From Blastocatellia bacterium (GTDB lineage: Bacteria; Acidobacteriota; Blastocatellia; Pyrinomonadales; Pyrinomonadaceae): DNA of 64,000 bases. The notes under the pieces are model-generated. The model was not told the DNA's origin. It searched no databases and saw only the letters and a list, made by a program, of their open reading frames with translations. The position numbers and the translations under genes were made by a program. Shown piece after piece: positions 7,543 to 15,095 of this stretch (positions within the stretch are counted from its first letter, which is position 1; the number at the start of each line of letters is the position of its first letter). The stretch lies in NCBI GenBank assembly GCA_003168335.1, contig PMSM01000014.1:248001-312000 (forward strand), read 5' to 3'.

Positions 7543-8475
7543 ATGCTGATCGATTTGCATGCAAAGTCTGACGTTGGCCGCGTGCGCCGCGGTAACGAGG
7601 ACAACTTTCTCCTGCTCGATCTCACCACGCCGCAAACGTGGAGCGGCTCGGACGGGCCCGAGAACCCTGCAGAGATGAACCAGTTCCCTCTGGGCGAACG
7701 GGGCCTGGTGCTGGTGGTTTCTGACGGCATGGGCGGAGCGTTGGCCGGCGATGTCGCCAGTCGCATGGCGATTGAAGCCGTGCACGATGTCTTGATGGGC
7801 AAGCATGTCGACGGGGCCGGATGTGAACCCGACGCCAGTCTCCTGGATTGTCTGAAGCACGCCACCATGCAGGCGAACCGAAACATTCATTACAAGAGTT
7901 TGGAAGACAGCCGTTGCAGCGGCATGGGCGCCACTTTAACCGGGGCAGCAATCAAGGGCGATAAGCTTGATCTGGTGCAGGTCGGAGACAGCCGCGCGTA
8001 TGTTATGCGAGGTCAGCAAATCCGTCTGGCCACGAAGGACCAATCGCTGGTGCAACAACTGGTGGACGTTGGTCAAATCAGCGAAGAAGAAGCTGAGACG
8101 CACATGTTTCGCAACGTGATTTTGCAGGCGCTGGGCGCGCAGACGGAATTGGCGCCGGCAACTGCACGAATCCAGATCCGGCAAGGCGATATGTTGCTGC
8201 TGTGCAGTGATGGGCTTTCCGGCAAGCTGCGCAATGAAGAGATTCGCCAGATCGTTGCCGACTCGAATGGGGATCTGGCCGCGGCATGTGACGCTTTGGT
8301 AGCCGAAGCGAACCATCGTGGCGGCGAAGACAACATCACCGTTGTGCTGGCGCGATTCACCGGCGAAGAGTTGCGCGAAGCCAGCGCGGACCGAATCACA
8401 GTCGAGCTACCACCACTCGAAGAAGACAAGACTCTCGACGAGACTGAAACTGAAGCCGATACGTCCCCGGATTAA
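7543..8475 (+). CDS. PP2C-family serine/threonine phosphatase (Stp1-like)
   Basis: A 310-residue metal-dependent protein phosphatase that would oppose Ser/Thr kinases. The PP2C motifs are in order: SDVGRVRRGNEDNF (metal-binding Asp), VVSDGMGGALAGD, GMGATLTGAAI, LVQVGDSRAYV, QALG, LLCSDGL and GGEDNITVVLARF. The catalytic domain ends near residue 270; the last 40 residues are an acidic, probably disordered tail (EEDKTLDETETEAD). There is no transmembrane segment. No kinase gene is adjacent, so its partner is not evident from the window. It converges on the NfeD gene after 33 bp. Confidence 0.93.
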   Translation: MLIDLHAKSDVGRVRRGNEDNFLLLDLTTPQTWSGSDGPENPAEMNQFPLGERGLVLVVSDGMGGALAGDVASRMAIEAVHDVLMGKHVDGAGCEPDASLLDCLKHATMQANRNIHYKSLEDSRCSGMGATLTGAAIKGDKLDLVQVGDSRAYVMRGQQIRLATKDQSLVQQLVDVGQISEEEAETHMFRNVILQALGAQTELAPATARIQIRQGDMLLLCSDGLSGKLRNEEIRQIVADSNGDLAAACDALVAEANHRGGEDNITVVLARFTGEELREASADRITVELPPLEEDKTLDETETEADTSPD

Positions 8476-8508
8476 GTGCCGCTGCTGAAGCCCTCTTCAC
8501 CTTTTTGG

Positions 8509-9000
8509 TTACTTCTCAAGTTCCTTTCCCCGCCAGTCGCGCCCGTGCTCAACCCGTCTAACGTAAATTGAAGCACCCTGCACACGCTCGACCTCGACGC
8601 GGTCGCCTGCTTCCAATGGCTCTTCACCTTCCGTGGGATACGCAGTCCAGGTTGAGCCAAACACTTTGACCGCCCCTTCATGCAGGGCCCCGCGGCTGGA
8701 CGAGACCACCGTGCCGACTTTTCCGGGCAATCCTTCGACTCCTGATTTCAGATCGCCGCCAGTCCGCTCGCGGGAAAAGTATTGGACGAAGATCGTGCGG
8801 GACGCGGCCGTCAGGGCAATCGATACGATCGCGAAAATCAGAAATTGCGCCGTGATGCTGTGGATGCCAACCAGTCCGGCAAAGGCTGCCGCGAGCGCGC
8901 CAATCCCAAACCAAAGGAGAACGAACCCCGTCGTAAAGACTTCGGCGATGATCAGCACCGCGCCCAGGATCGTCCAGACTATCCAGAGGTAGTTTTCCAT
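8509..9000 (-). CDS. NfeD family membrane protein
   Basis: A 163-residue short-form NfeD protein. The N-terminal half has three or four membrane segments (about residues 5-70), including VLLWFGIGALAAAFAGL. After about residue 90 comes the soluble OB-fold domain characteristic of NfeD: GLPGKVGTVVS, GAVKVFGSTWTAYP and LEAGDRVEVERVQGASIYV. NfeD proteins usually partner stomatin/SPFH proteins or membrane serine proteases in membrane quality control; none is adjacent here. A hairpin repeat lies just upstream of its start. Confidence 0.9.
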   Translation of the reverse strand: MENYLWIVWTILGAVLIIAEVFTTGFVLLWFGIGALAAAFAGLVGIHSITAQFLIFAIVSIALTAASRTIFVQYFSRERTGGDLKSGVEGLPGKVGTVVSSSRGALHEGAVKVFGSTWTAYPTEGEEPLEAGDRVEVERVQGASIYVRRVEHGRDWRGKELEK

Positions 9001-9007
9001 AGCTGTC

Positions 9008-9137
9008 CGACAAACTTCAGTTTGTCGCTCTACTTCGTAATGAAGTCAGTACCACCTGCGTGAGCGGGTGGGCTAAACAACCAACCCACTTATTGAGTGT
9101 TTGATCCACCCGCTTACGCAGGTGGTACTGACCTCAT
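9008..9137. repeat. Intergenic hairpin repeat (family R3, copy 1)
   Basis: Two nested palindromes lie between the NfeD and proline dehydrogenase genes. The first, 9008-9027, is CGACAAACT-tc-AGTTTGTCG. The second has 32-nt arms at 9040-9071 and 9106-9137 that match at 30 of 32 positions and read CAGTACCACCTGCG inward. Related arms recur at 36712-36885, so this is a dispersed repeat family. Confidence 0.8.
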
Positions 9138-9150
9138 GCTCCGGCCACAA

Positions 9151-10068
9151 TTACTTCCAAAGGTTCTTCAGCACAAACCAAATGTTTGCCGGCCGCTCTG
9201 CCAGGCGCCGCATGAAGTAAGGATACCAGTGTTTGCCGTAAGGAACATATACGCGCATCCGGTAACCATCGCGCGCGAGCTGTTCCTGCAAATCGCGGCG
9301 GATGCCATAGAGCATCTGAAATTCGAAGGCTTCCTTGCCGATGCCCTCGCGCTGCGCGAAAGCTATCGTCGCGTCGATCATCTTCGGATCATGCGTGGCA
9401 ATCCCATGATAGCCACCGCTCGCCAGCAGCACCTGCATCACGCCCACGTAGTTATCATCAACGCCTTTTTTGTCGGGGTAAGCAACTTCCGGTGGTTCGT
9501 TGTAAGCACCTTTGCACAGACGGATGCGCGCCGGAATCTTCAACAGGTCGCGCACGTCATCCATCGTGCGATAGAGGTAAGACTGGACCGCGATGCCTAC
9601 GTCGTTTAGCCCGAACTCAGCCCGCAGCCGTTTGAAAACGTCAATCGTCGCCTGGGTGACGTTGGACCCTTCCATATCGACGCGCACAAAGTTGCCACGG
9701 CGGGTCGCGTCTTCGACTATGCGCCGGACATTGTGATAAGTCAGGTCCGGATCGATCTCCAGACCAAACTGCGTCAGCTTGATCGAAACATTCGAATCAA
9801 TGCCGGTTTCATCGATGTGCGCGAGGACGTCGAGATACTCGCGAACTTCGGCCTCAGTTTCAGCGATACTGCCGACTGATTCGTTCAGGTGATCGAAGGT
9901 CGACGTACAGCCGCGGGCGTTGAGATCGCGAATAGCGGCCACGGCTTCGTCGATGGTTTCGCCCGCGATAAAGCGGGTGGTGAGTTTCTTGAAGAGGCCA
10001 AACTTCGCGGCAAATTCCTTCAACCCTTCCTGTCGAGACAGGTAAATCAGCGCGCTTCGCGTTAGCAT
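9151..10068 (-). CDS. Proline dehydrogenase
   Basis: A 305-residue flavoenzyme of the PRODH family that oxidises proline to pyrroline-5-carboxylate and passes electrons to quinone. It is the stand-alone bacterial form, not fused to P5C dehydrogenase. Typical segments are RFIAGETIDEAVAAIRDLN, STFDHLNESV, SIKLTQFGLEIDP, FVRVDMEGSNVT, AVQSYLYRTMDDVRDL, RLCKGAYNEPPEVAYP and FEFQMLYGIRRDLQEQL, ending with the substrate-binding region RVYVPYGKHWYPYFMRRLAERP. No P5C dehydrogenase gene is adjacent. It is divergent from the small membrane-protein gene at 10148. Confidence 0.93.
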   Translation of the reverse strand: MLTRSALIYLSRQEGLKEFAAKFGLFKKLTTRFIAGETIDEAVAAIRDLNARGCTSTFDHLNESVGSIAETEAEVREYLDVLAHIDETGIDSNVSIKLTQFGLEIDPDLTYHNVRRIVEDATRRGNFVRVDMEGSNVTQATIDVFKRLRAEFGLNDVGIAVQSYLYRTMDDVRDLLKIPARIRLCKGAYNEPPEVAYPDKKGVDDNYVGVMQVLLASGGYHGIATHDPKMIDATIAFAQREGIGKEAFEFQMLYGIRRDLQEQLARDGYRMRVYVPYGKHWYPYFMRRLAERPANIWFVLKNLWK

Positions 10069-10147
10069 GTTCGGTGATGATTATTCCCTGTGGTATTCTT
10101 GGCAACACTTCCGAAAAAGGTTAACGCCCAAAAACGATCAAGTTTCA

Positions 10148-10483
10148 ATGCGCTGGAAACTCCTTGTGTTAGTCTCTTTTGTCGCTGCGTTGGTCGCTTG
10201 CGGAGTGTGGTCCCTACTCATAATGATCATCTTCGGCCACTCTGTCAGGCCTATTCAACCGCACGACTGGCTCTTACTGGCTAGCGCGGCTGTGCCGCTG
10301 GCGCTGGCCGGCGTCGCCGGCTTTTTCGTCTACCGGCACACCGCGCGGAGACGAAGGACCCAAGCTTTACTTACGGCCTTACTGACGCTTTTCCTGGCAA
10401 TTGCCGCCTGTCTTGCTGCCACAAGATTATTTCCAAACACGATCACCATCTATCGTGAGCAGGGAGGCCCAGGGCGCAGCTAA
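10148..10483 (+). CDS. Small membrane protein, unknown function
   Basis: A 111-residue protein with three predicted transmembrane segments: about residues 4-26, 40-60 and 75-92. A basic cluster (RHTARRRRTQ) follows the second. I prefer the ATG at 10148 over the upstream in-frame ATG at 10067 because the hydrophobic signal-like segment then sits at the N terminus and does not overlap the proline dehydrogenase start. No family was recognised. It converges directly on the HD-domain gene. Confidence 0.6.
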   Translation: MRWKLLVLVSFVAALVACGVWSLLIMIIFGHSVRPIQPHDWLLLASAAVPLALAGVAGFFVYRHTARRRRTQALLTALLTLFLAIAACLAATRLFPNTITIYREQGGPGRS

Positions 10484-11083
10484 CTAAGCATTCGTTGTCT
10501 GCTCGTCCTTCGGCCCCAAGCCGATCTCTCTCTGCACCGGCTTCAACGCATCGATCACGAAGCGAATATGTTCGTCCAGTTCCACGCTCAGCTCAGCCAC
10601 GCCCTGATGAATATCTTCCCGGTTAACTGAACGGGCGAAATGTTTATCCTTCAGTTTCTTCTTCACCGAAGACACTTCCATATCATCCAGACTACGAGAC
10701 GGACGGACCAGGGCGCACGCTACCAGAAAACCGCACAGCTCGTCGGTCGCGAACAACGCCTTTGCCATGTCGGTGTCGCGCGGCACGCCGGTGTAAGTCG
10801 CGTGACCCAGAATCGCTCTGATTATCCGCTCCGGATAGCCACGGCCACACAAAATATTAGAGCCCGTGAATGGATGCTGGTCCGCAGCCGGAAACATTTC
10901 GTAGTCAAAGTCGTGCAACAGCCCGACTAGTCCCCACTCATCTTCATCGGCATCGGGCGTGCCGTAACGTTTCGCGCAGGCCCGCATCGCGGTTTCTACG
11001 GCCAACGCGTGCTTACGCAAACTGTCGCCCCGGGTGTACTCGCACAGTAACTCCCACGCTTCTTTACGATCAGGCATAGTCAA
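10484..11083 (-). CDS. HD domain phosphohydrolase
   Basis: A 199-residue single HD-domain protein, probably a metal-dependent nucleotide or phosphate hydrolase. Metal ligands are visible as KHALAVE (about residue 25), LLHDFDYE (the HD pair, about residues 54-61), a His in AADQHPFTG and ILGHATYTG. The motif order follows the HDIG/YqeK-like subgroup; substrate is unknown. The distal half is helical (VKKKLKDKHFARSVNREDI) and not part of the catalytic core. The genes on both sides are unrelated. Confidence 0.85.
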   Translation of the reverse strand: MTMPDRKEAWELLCEYTRGDSLRKHALAVETAMRACAKRYGTPDADEDEWGLVGLLHDFDYEMFPAADQHPFTGSNILCGRGYPERIIRAILGHATYTGVPRDTDMAKALFATDELCGFLVACALVRPSRSLDDMEVSSVKKKLKDKHFARSVNREDIHQGVAELSVELDEHIRFVIDALKPVQREIGLGPKDEQTTNA

Positions 11084-11158
11084 ACAAGCTCAAGCTAACG
11101 TCGTTTGGATTGCGGTGAAAAACTAACACGGCTGCACGAGGAGGGACAAGTTCGGGTG

Positions 11159-11237
11159 TGGAGTGCGGCGACTTGTCGCCGCTTTGTTTACGGCGTTTCA
11201 TCAAGGCTGAAAAGCGCTGACAAGTCAGCGCACTCCA
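11159..11237. repeat. Intergenic imperfect hairpin repeat
   Basis: Left arm GGAGTGCGGCGACTTGTCGC near 11160 and right arm GCTGACAAGTCAGCGCACTC near 11215 form a long imperfect hairpin. Each arm also contains its own small palindrome. It sits just past the end of the VWFA gene and could act as a transcript end structure or be a REP-like element. Confidence 0.7.
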
Positions 11238-11242
11238 GAGTT

Positions 11243-12550
11243 CTATCTGGCGCTGCGGGCGCGGTAACCCGGCCGAGCGCGAATGGCGATGTCCTTGCGC
11301 GAGGTCTTAACCTGGATCTTGCGATAAGCGCCGTCATGATCTCGATTGATGGGGTAGTAACCCAGCAGGTACTGAGTCCGCATCTCGTCTGCAATCGCCG
11401 CGAAGGCTTGCGGCAGAGCGCCTAATGTGTCCGCGCGATAGACTTGCCCGCCGGATCTGTCGGCGATCGTACCCAGATAACTGTCAGCCATAAAGTACAA
11501 GTTATCCAGCATCGCACTAAGGCTGTCATTCGTTTTCCGCTCCCTAATCGTGCCTGGATTGGGATTCGTCCGCATTGACGGTTGCGGCCCTGCATCGGGG
11601 AATGGATCTGTCGGAGAGGTTTGACGTGGATTGCCGACTCCACCACGACCGAAGATCACTGACGGTGGAGGAATGATGGGCAGCGGCCCTCTTTGTCTCG
11701 TTGGGACCGGAGAGGGATCGTCGCTCGGAAACGTCGTCGGGGTCGTGCCCGACTGAGGTTGGCGGATCACGCTGCTCGTAGGCAGCGGGCCGCCGTTTTG
11801 TTCCGCCTCCTGCTGTCTGGCGATCTGTTCAGTAAAGGCCCGCGTGTCGAAGCGAATCGGGTAAACGATTACGCCCGACTCGTCGAGATCGTGGACCGTA
11901 CTCTCAAAGGTCGAGCTGACGCTGTGCCAGTCGACGCCGTCTGTGAACAGGACGATGGCCTTTCGCTGCTGAATTGGCCGCAGCGCGTCGAATGCGGTTT
12001 GCACCGCATCGTACACCCGGGTTCCCTTGCCCGTGCGCGTTTGTTCGATGGCGCGGCCCAGGACCGATTTGTCGCTGGTGAATTCGTTCAAGTCCCTGAC
12101 CTCATCATCGAAGGAAATGATCTTCACCCGATCGCGCGGACCCAACTGGCTGAGAAAAGCAATCGCCGCTTGTTGAATTTGAACCAACCTCTCCCGGGTG
12201 CTGTCGCTCGTGTCGAGCATTAGCACTACATAGAACGGTGCGTTTACCGTGGCCAGAAACGCGATCTCTTGCGGCACGCCATCCTCTGACAGTTTGAATT
12301 CTTCTTTGCGCAAGTCGGTAATGTAGTGGCCGATCCGCGAACTTGCGATCACCGGAACCGTGACCAGATTGGTATCAATCTTGATCGTTTCGAGATCGTC
12401 TTGAGCAGGTTCAGGCAAAACGTCCCGGGGATTCGTGGCGGCGGGTTTCTGTTCACCCGGGCGCTGCGCATCTCTTGGCGACTGCGCCAACGTAATTGAA
12501 ACAGGTAAGACCAGGATGAAAGCGACGAATGCCCAAGCCAGGAGTTTCAT
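11243..12550 (-). CDS. Secreted VWFA-related domain protein (acidobacterial type)
   Basis: A 435-residue exported protein. The chosen start at 12550 gives a classical signal peptide (KLLAWAFVAFILVLPVSI, cleavage after LAQ); the longer frame to 12748 only reads through repeat DNA. A von Willebrand A domain spans about residues 70-270, with MIDAS residues in LMLDTSDST, the threonine in GKGTRVYDAV and the aspartate in LFTDGVD. A proline/serine-rich linker follows, then a C-terminal stretch MRTQYLLGYYPINRDHDGAY typical of the acidobacterial VWFA-related family. These proteins are abundant in Acidobacteriota; their role is unknown. Confidence 0.88.
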   Translation of the reverse strand: MKLLAWAFVAFILVLPVSITLAQSPRDAQRPGEQKPAATNPRDVLPEPAQDDLETIKIDTNLVTVPVIASSRIGHYITDLRKEEFKLSEDGVPQEIAFLATVNAPFYVVLMLDTSDSTRERLVQIQQAAIAFLSQLGPRDRVKIISFDDEVRDLNEFTSDKSVLGRAIEQTRTGKGTRVYDAVQTAFDALRPIQQRKAIVLFTDGVDWHSVSSTFESTVHDLDESGVIVYPIRFDTRAFTEQIARQQEAEQNGGPLPTSSVIRQPQSGTTPTTFPSDDPSPVPTRQRGPLPIIPPPSVIFGRGGVGNPRQTSPTDPFPDAGPQPSMRTNPNPGTIRERKTNDSLSAMLDNLYFMADSYLGTIADRSGGQVYRADTLGALPQAFAAIADEMRTQYLLGYYPINRDHDGAYRKIQVKTSRKDIAIRARPGYRARSAR

Positions 12551-12668
12551 GACGGCTCCATTGAGACGAGGCTGGTGCCGTTCGATTGGATCGACTCGGC
12601 AGGTATTGGGGAGAACCGGGGACATTCTAAGCTCGTTGGCCGACGGATGCCAACTCGCCGCGCCGTTT

Positions 12669-12863
12669 GGTACTGGTTCAGTTTCAGTCCCACCAATGAA
12701 GATGACGCTGGGAGCGCGGACGTCTCGTCCGCACAGCGTGCGAAGCACGCTCCCTTTTTCGAGCTTCTGGCAGCAATAACTGTTCGCGCTCCGCGCTCAA
12801 TGCGGACGAGACGTCCGCGCTCCCAGCAGAAGATCGACCTTTGGCTCAAACTGAACCAGTACC
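12669..12863. mobile_element. 195-bp TIR element B, copy 1
   Basis: A 195-bp non-coding element with perfect 16-bp terminal inverted repeats (GGTACTGGTTCAGTTT and its complement). It is flanked by near-identical 8-bp direct repeats, CGCCGTTT at 12661-12668 and CGCCGTTA at 12864-12871. Inside is a second inverted repeat with 26-nt arms starting CTGGGAGCGCGGACGT (family R1). The copy at 53643-53837 has the same length and, by direct reading, a single base difference. There is no transposase, so it is a MITE-like passenger. Confidence 0.85.
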
Positions 12864-12871
12864 CGCCGTTA

Positions 12872-13327
12872 GATAGTGGCATTGCACTCCCGCGATGCCC
12901 GCCGGCTTTACTGAACATCTTGTGAGATTGAGGACATTGTGGAGCTTCTGGATTGGCCTATAATCAGAACATGAAGCGGCTGGCATTGTCCTTACTTGGT
13001 GGCTTTGCTGTTCCGTTTGGCTATTACATCGCGCTTGGTCTACTTTTGCTTTGGACTAAGAACTGGGCTCTGGTTTCACGTTTGGGCTATCCTGTGAGAT
13101 GGCCGATACCGATTCTCTTCCACCTTTTTCATTTTGGCTCATTCCCCCTGAGACGCGGAGACCGAACATTTCTTATTCTGTTAGTCTTCATTTGCAACGC
13201 AGTTCTTTACTCGATCCCGATCTATTTTCTCTTGTGGGGATTCTCAATACGAAGACGCAAGGCTGTCCGCGGTGACCTGCCGCCCGATCCACCGCAATTT
13301 GTCTAACATTGAAAATGACCCACTACC
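12872..13327. mobile_element. TIR element D carrying a membrane-protein gene
   Basis: A 456-bp segment directly after the 8-bp repeat that ends element B. Its left end reads GATAGTGGCATT and its right end, complemented, GGTAGTGGGTCATT, close to the ends of elements A, B and C. It is flanked by CGCCGTTA (12864-12871) and GGCCGTTA (13328-13335). It contains the complete small membrane-protein gene at 12971-13306. The ends are less perfect than those of the other elements, so the boundary is less sure. Confidence 0.6.
12971..13306 (+). CDS. Small membrane protein inside a TIR element
   Basis: A 111-residue protein with about three hydrophobic segments: residues 5-30, 45-60 and 70-95, ending in a basic, proline-rich tail (IRRRKAVRGDLPPDPPQFV). 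The ATG at 12971 places the first hydrophobic segment at the N terminus. No family was recognised. The gene fills most of element D, between terminal repeats shared with other elements, so it may travel as a passenger. It has no visible relation to the VWFA or DedA genes beside it. Confidence 0.6.
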   Translation: MKRLALSLLGGFAVPFGYYIALGLLLLWTKNWALVSRLGYPVRWPIPILFHLFHFGSFPLRRGDRTFLILLVFICNAVLYSIPIYFLLWGFSIRRRKAVRGDLPPDPPQFV

Positions 13328-13371
13328 GGCCGTTAGATTGCTCCCCGGGAATCCTGTAAAGTTGCAGGCGA

Positions 13372-13983
13372 ATGAATTTTCTCCACAATTCGCTCCAACT
13401 GATCGAGCAGTACATGCTCACGTATGGCTACTGGGCCGTGTTCTTTGGCGTGATGCTCGAGAATGCGGGAGTGCCGGTGCCGGGTGAAACAATTCTGCTG
13501 ATCGCCGGATACTTTGCCGCGACGGGTCACTTTCACCTTGCCCTTGTCATGCTGATCGCGGCGACCGGCGCAGTTATTGGCGACAATATCGGTTTTGCCA
13601 TCGGTCATCATTTTGGTCGTAGTGTGATTTTGCGTGTCGGCCGATTCTTTTTTCTGACGCCGAAGCGATTCGAACACATGGAGAATTACTTTGCGAGTCA
13701 CGGCAATAAGACAATTTTGGTCGCCCGTTTCATCACCGGCCTGCGCGTGGTGGCCGCGCTGCTCGCCGGAGCATCGAAAATGCCCTGGCGCCTCTTCTTC
13801 GCCTATAACGTGGCCGGCGCCGTCCTGTGGTCCGTTGTGATCACAACCCTTGGATACCTGTTTGGCGCGAGCCTCCCGCTGCTTATCAAATGGGTGGGAC
13901 GCAGCGGAACAGTTTTGCTGATCAGCGCGATCGTTCTTGGCGTGGTTGTTTGGCGCGTTCGGAAACATCGAAAGAGCGAGTAA
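13372..13983 (+). CDS. DedA / VTT-domain membrane protein
   Basis: A 203-residue inner-membrane protein of the DedA (SNARE-associated/VTT) family, some members of which flip undecaprenyl phosphate or lipids. Family marks are FFGVMLENAGVPVPGETILL near the N terminus, the glycine-rich IAATGAVIGDNIGFAIGHHF, RFITGLRVVAALLAGASKMP, and a closing transmembrane segment before a basic tail. The conserved E and R residues of the re-entrant loops are present in ENAGVPVPGE and ARFITGLR. It begins 36 bp after the 8-bp repeat that ends element D. Confidence 0.92.
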   Translation: MNFLHNSLQLIEQYMLTYGYWAVFFGVMLENAGVPVPGETILLIAGYFAATGHFHLALVMLIAATGAVIGDNIGFAIGHHFGRSVILRVGRFFFLTPKRFEHMENYFASHGNKTILVARFITGLRVVAALLAGASKMPWRLFFAYNVAGAVLWSVVITTLGYLFGASLPLLIKWVGRSGTVLLISAIVLGVVVWRVRKHRKSE

Positions 13984-13986
13984 ACG

Positions 13987-14012
13987 CTGGGAGCGCGGAC
14001 GTCCCGTCTGCA
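13987..14012. repeat. Solo half of repeat family R1
   Basis: CTGGGAGCGCGGACGTCCCG directly after the DedA stop matches one arm of the R1 inverted repeat found inside element B and at 33268-33373, with one difference within the 26-nt arm. The second arm is absent here. Confidence 0.7.
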
Positions 14013-14035
14013 CAGCGCGCGCAGCGCGCTAATAA

Positions 14036-14848
14036 ATGCAAGCCGACACGGTAACAACCATAAGTCTCGCGGGCCGCACCATTTTGGTCTCTCCAGATAG
14101 CTCACATACCGAGCTCAAGACGGAACTCGAGCACCGCGGCGCGCGCGTCCTTACCTGGCCACAGCTCGATCTCCGCGCACTCGACAATTGTGACGCGCTC
14201 GATGAATCGATCGAGAATTTGTTCGGCTACGACTGGCTGATTTTCCGTCACATCAATGCTGTTGATTTCTTTCTGCGCCGTTTCCAGGAACTTGGGCACG
14301 AGATCAGCGAATTGGATTCGCTCCGCGTTTGTGGTGTGGGTGAAGAGTCGGTTCACAAACTTGAAGCGTCGCAAGTTCACCTTGACGTCATCCCTGATCG
14401 GCTTTCATCTCAGGCCGTATTCGGCGCCATTGAAACCTACGCCGGCGGTCGCGACGCTTTTCGCGGTCTTACTTTTCTGATTCCAGGGGCAGGCGCCTCC
14501 CGCGATTACCTGCCGGAAGCGCTGCAAGACGCCGGCGCGCGCGTCGATTTGGTGCCGACCTACCACACCTGTGCGGCGAACGATCCCGCTCTGGCTCGCA
14601 TAAACGCGCTGGTAACAGGCGGCGGGATCGACTGCGTAGCCTTCACAACTTCGGCAGAGGTGAAGGAGTTTGCTGCGGTGTTCGATACGAACGATCTTAA
14701 CCGACTGGTCGATGGGATTGCCGTGGCGTGTATCGACGAGACTACGTTGCGGACAATTGCCCGGTTCAGCCTGACTGCGGACATCGTCCCCAAAGAGTCC
14801 ACTGGGCCCGCCCTGTCGCAGGCTATCGCTCTATATTTTCCTCACTGA
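14036..14848 (+). CDS. hemD: Uroporphyrinogen-III synthase
   Basis: A 270-residue cytosolic enzyme that would cyclise and invert hydroxymethylbilane to uroporphyrinogen III in haem and corrin synthesis. HemD sequences are poorly conserved; the call rests on the two-lobed pattern: LAGRTILVSPDSSHTELKTE at the start, YDWLIFRHINAVDFFLRRF, LRVCGVGEESVHKLEA, then RGLTFLIPGAGASRDYLPEAL, VPTYHTCA and IDCVAFTTSAEVKEFAAVF. The tail VPKESTGPALSQAIALYF is also typical. No other hem gene is adjacent. The call as HemD-like is firm; pathway membership is inferred. Confidence 0.85.
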   Translation: MQADTVTTISLAGRTILVSPDSSHTELKTELEHRGARVLTWPQLDLRALDNCDALDESIENLFGYDWLIFRHINAVDFFLRRFQELGHEISELDSLRVCGVGEESVHKLEASQVHLDVIPDRLSSQAVFGAIETYAGGRDAFRGLTFLIPGAGASRDYLPEALQDAGARVDLVPTYHTCAANDPALARINALVTGGGIDCVAFTTSAEVKEFAAVFDTNDLNRLVDGIAVACIDETTLRTIARFSLTADIVPKESTGPALSQAIALYFPH

Positions 14849-15034
14849 GAAGCGGAAGCTTGCTACCGACACAAATTTCATCCTGCGGAATACTCACGCC
14901 GATTCTTTCACCTGGCTTCCACAACTATGTCTGAGCAACTCAGGGTAATGAAATTAGAATTTGGTTGCTCCCTGCTCCCCTGGAGAGAAGGGCCGGGGAA
15001 GAGGGGGCGTAGCTGGGGCGGCTTCGTACTCAAG

Positions 15035-15056
15035 CCCTCTCCCCCAAGGGAGAGGG
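15035..15056. repeat. Short palindromic repeat in front of the NtrC-type gene
   Basis: CCCTCTCC-cccaag-GGAGAGGG forms a hairpin 40 bp upstream of the regulator. The surrounding 100 bp is G- and C-tract-rich, with a related run GGAGAGAAGGGCCGGGGAAG near 14980. It accounts for the spurious N-terminal extension of the downstream reading frame. Confidence 0.5.
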
Positions 15057-15095
15057 AGAGCCAGGGCGGCAATCCCATATGCTAAACTGAGATCG

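Noticed and set aside
12551-12748. N-terminal extension of the VWFA protein
   Set aside because: The extra 66 codons read through intergenic DNA and element B; a good signal peptide starts at 12550.
14961-15095. N-terminal extension of the NtrC-type regulator
   Set aside because: The extra codons read a G-rich palindromic repeat; the receiver domain begins at 15096.
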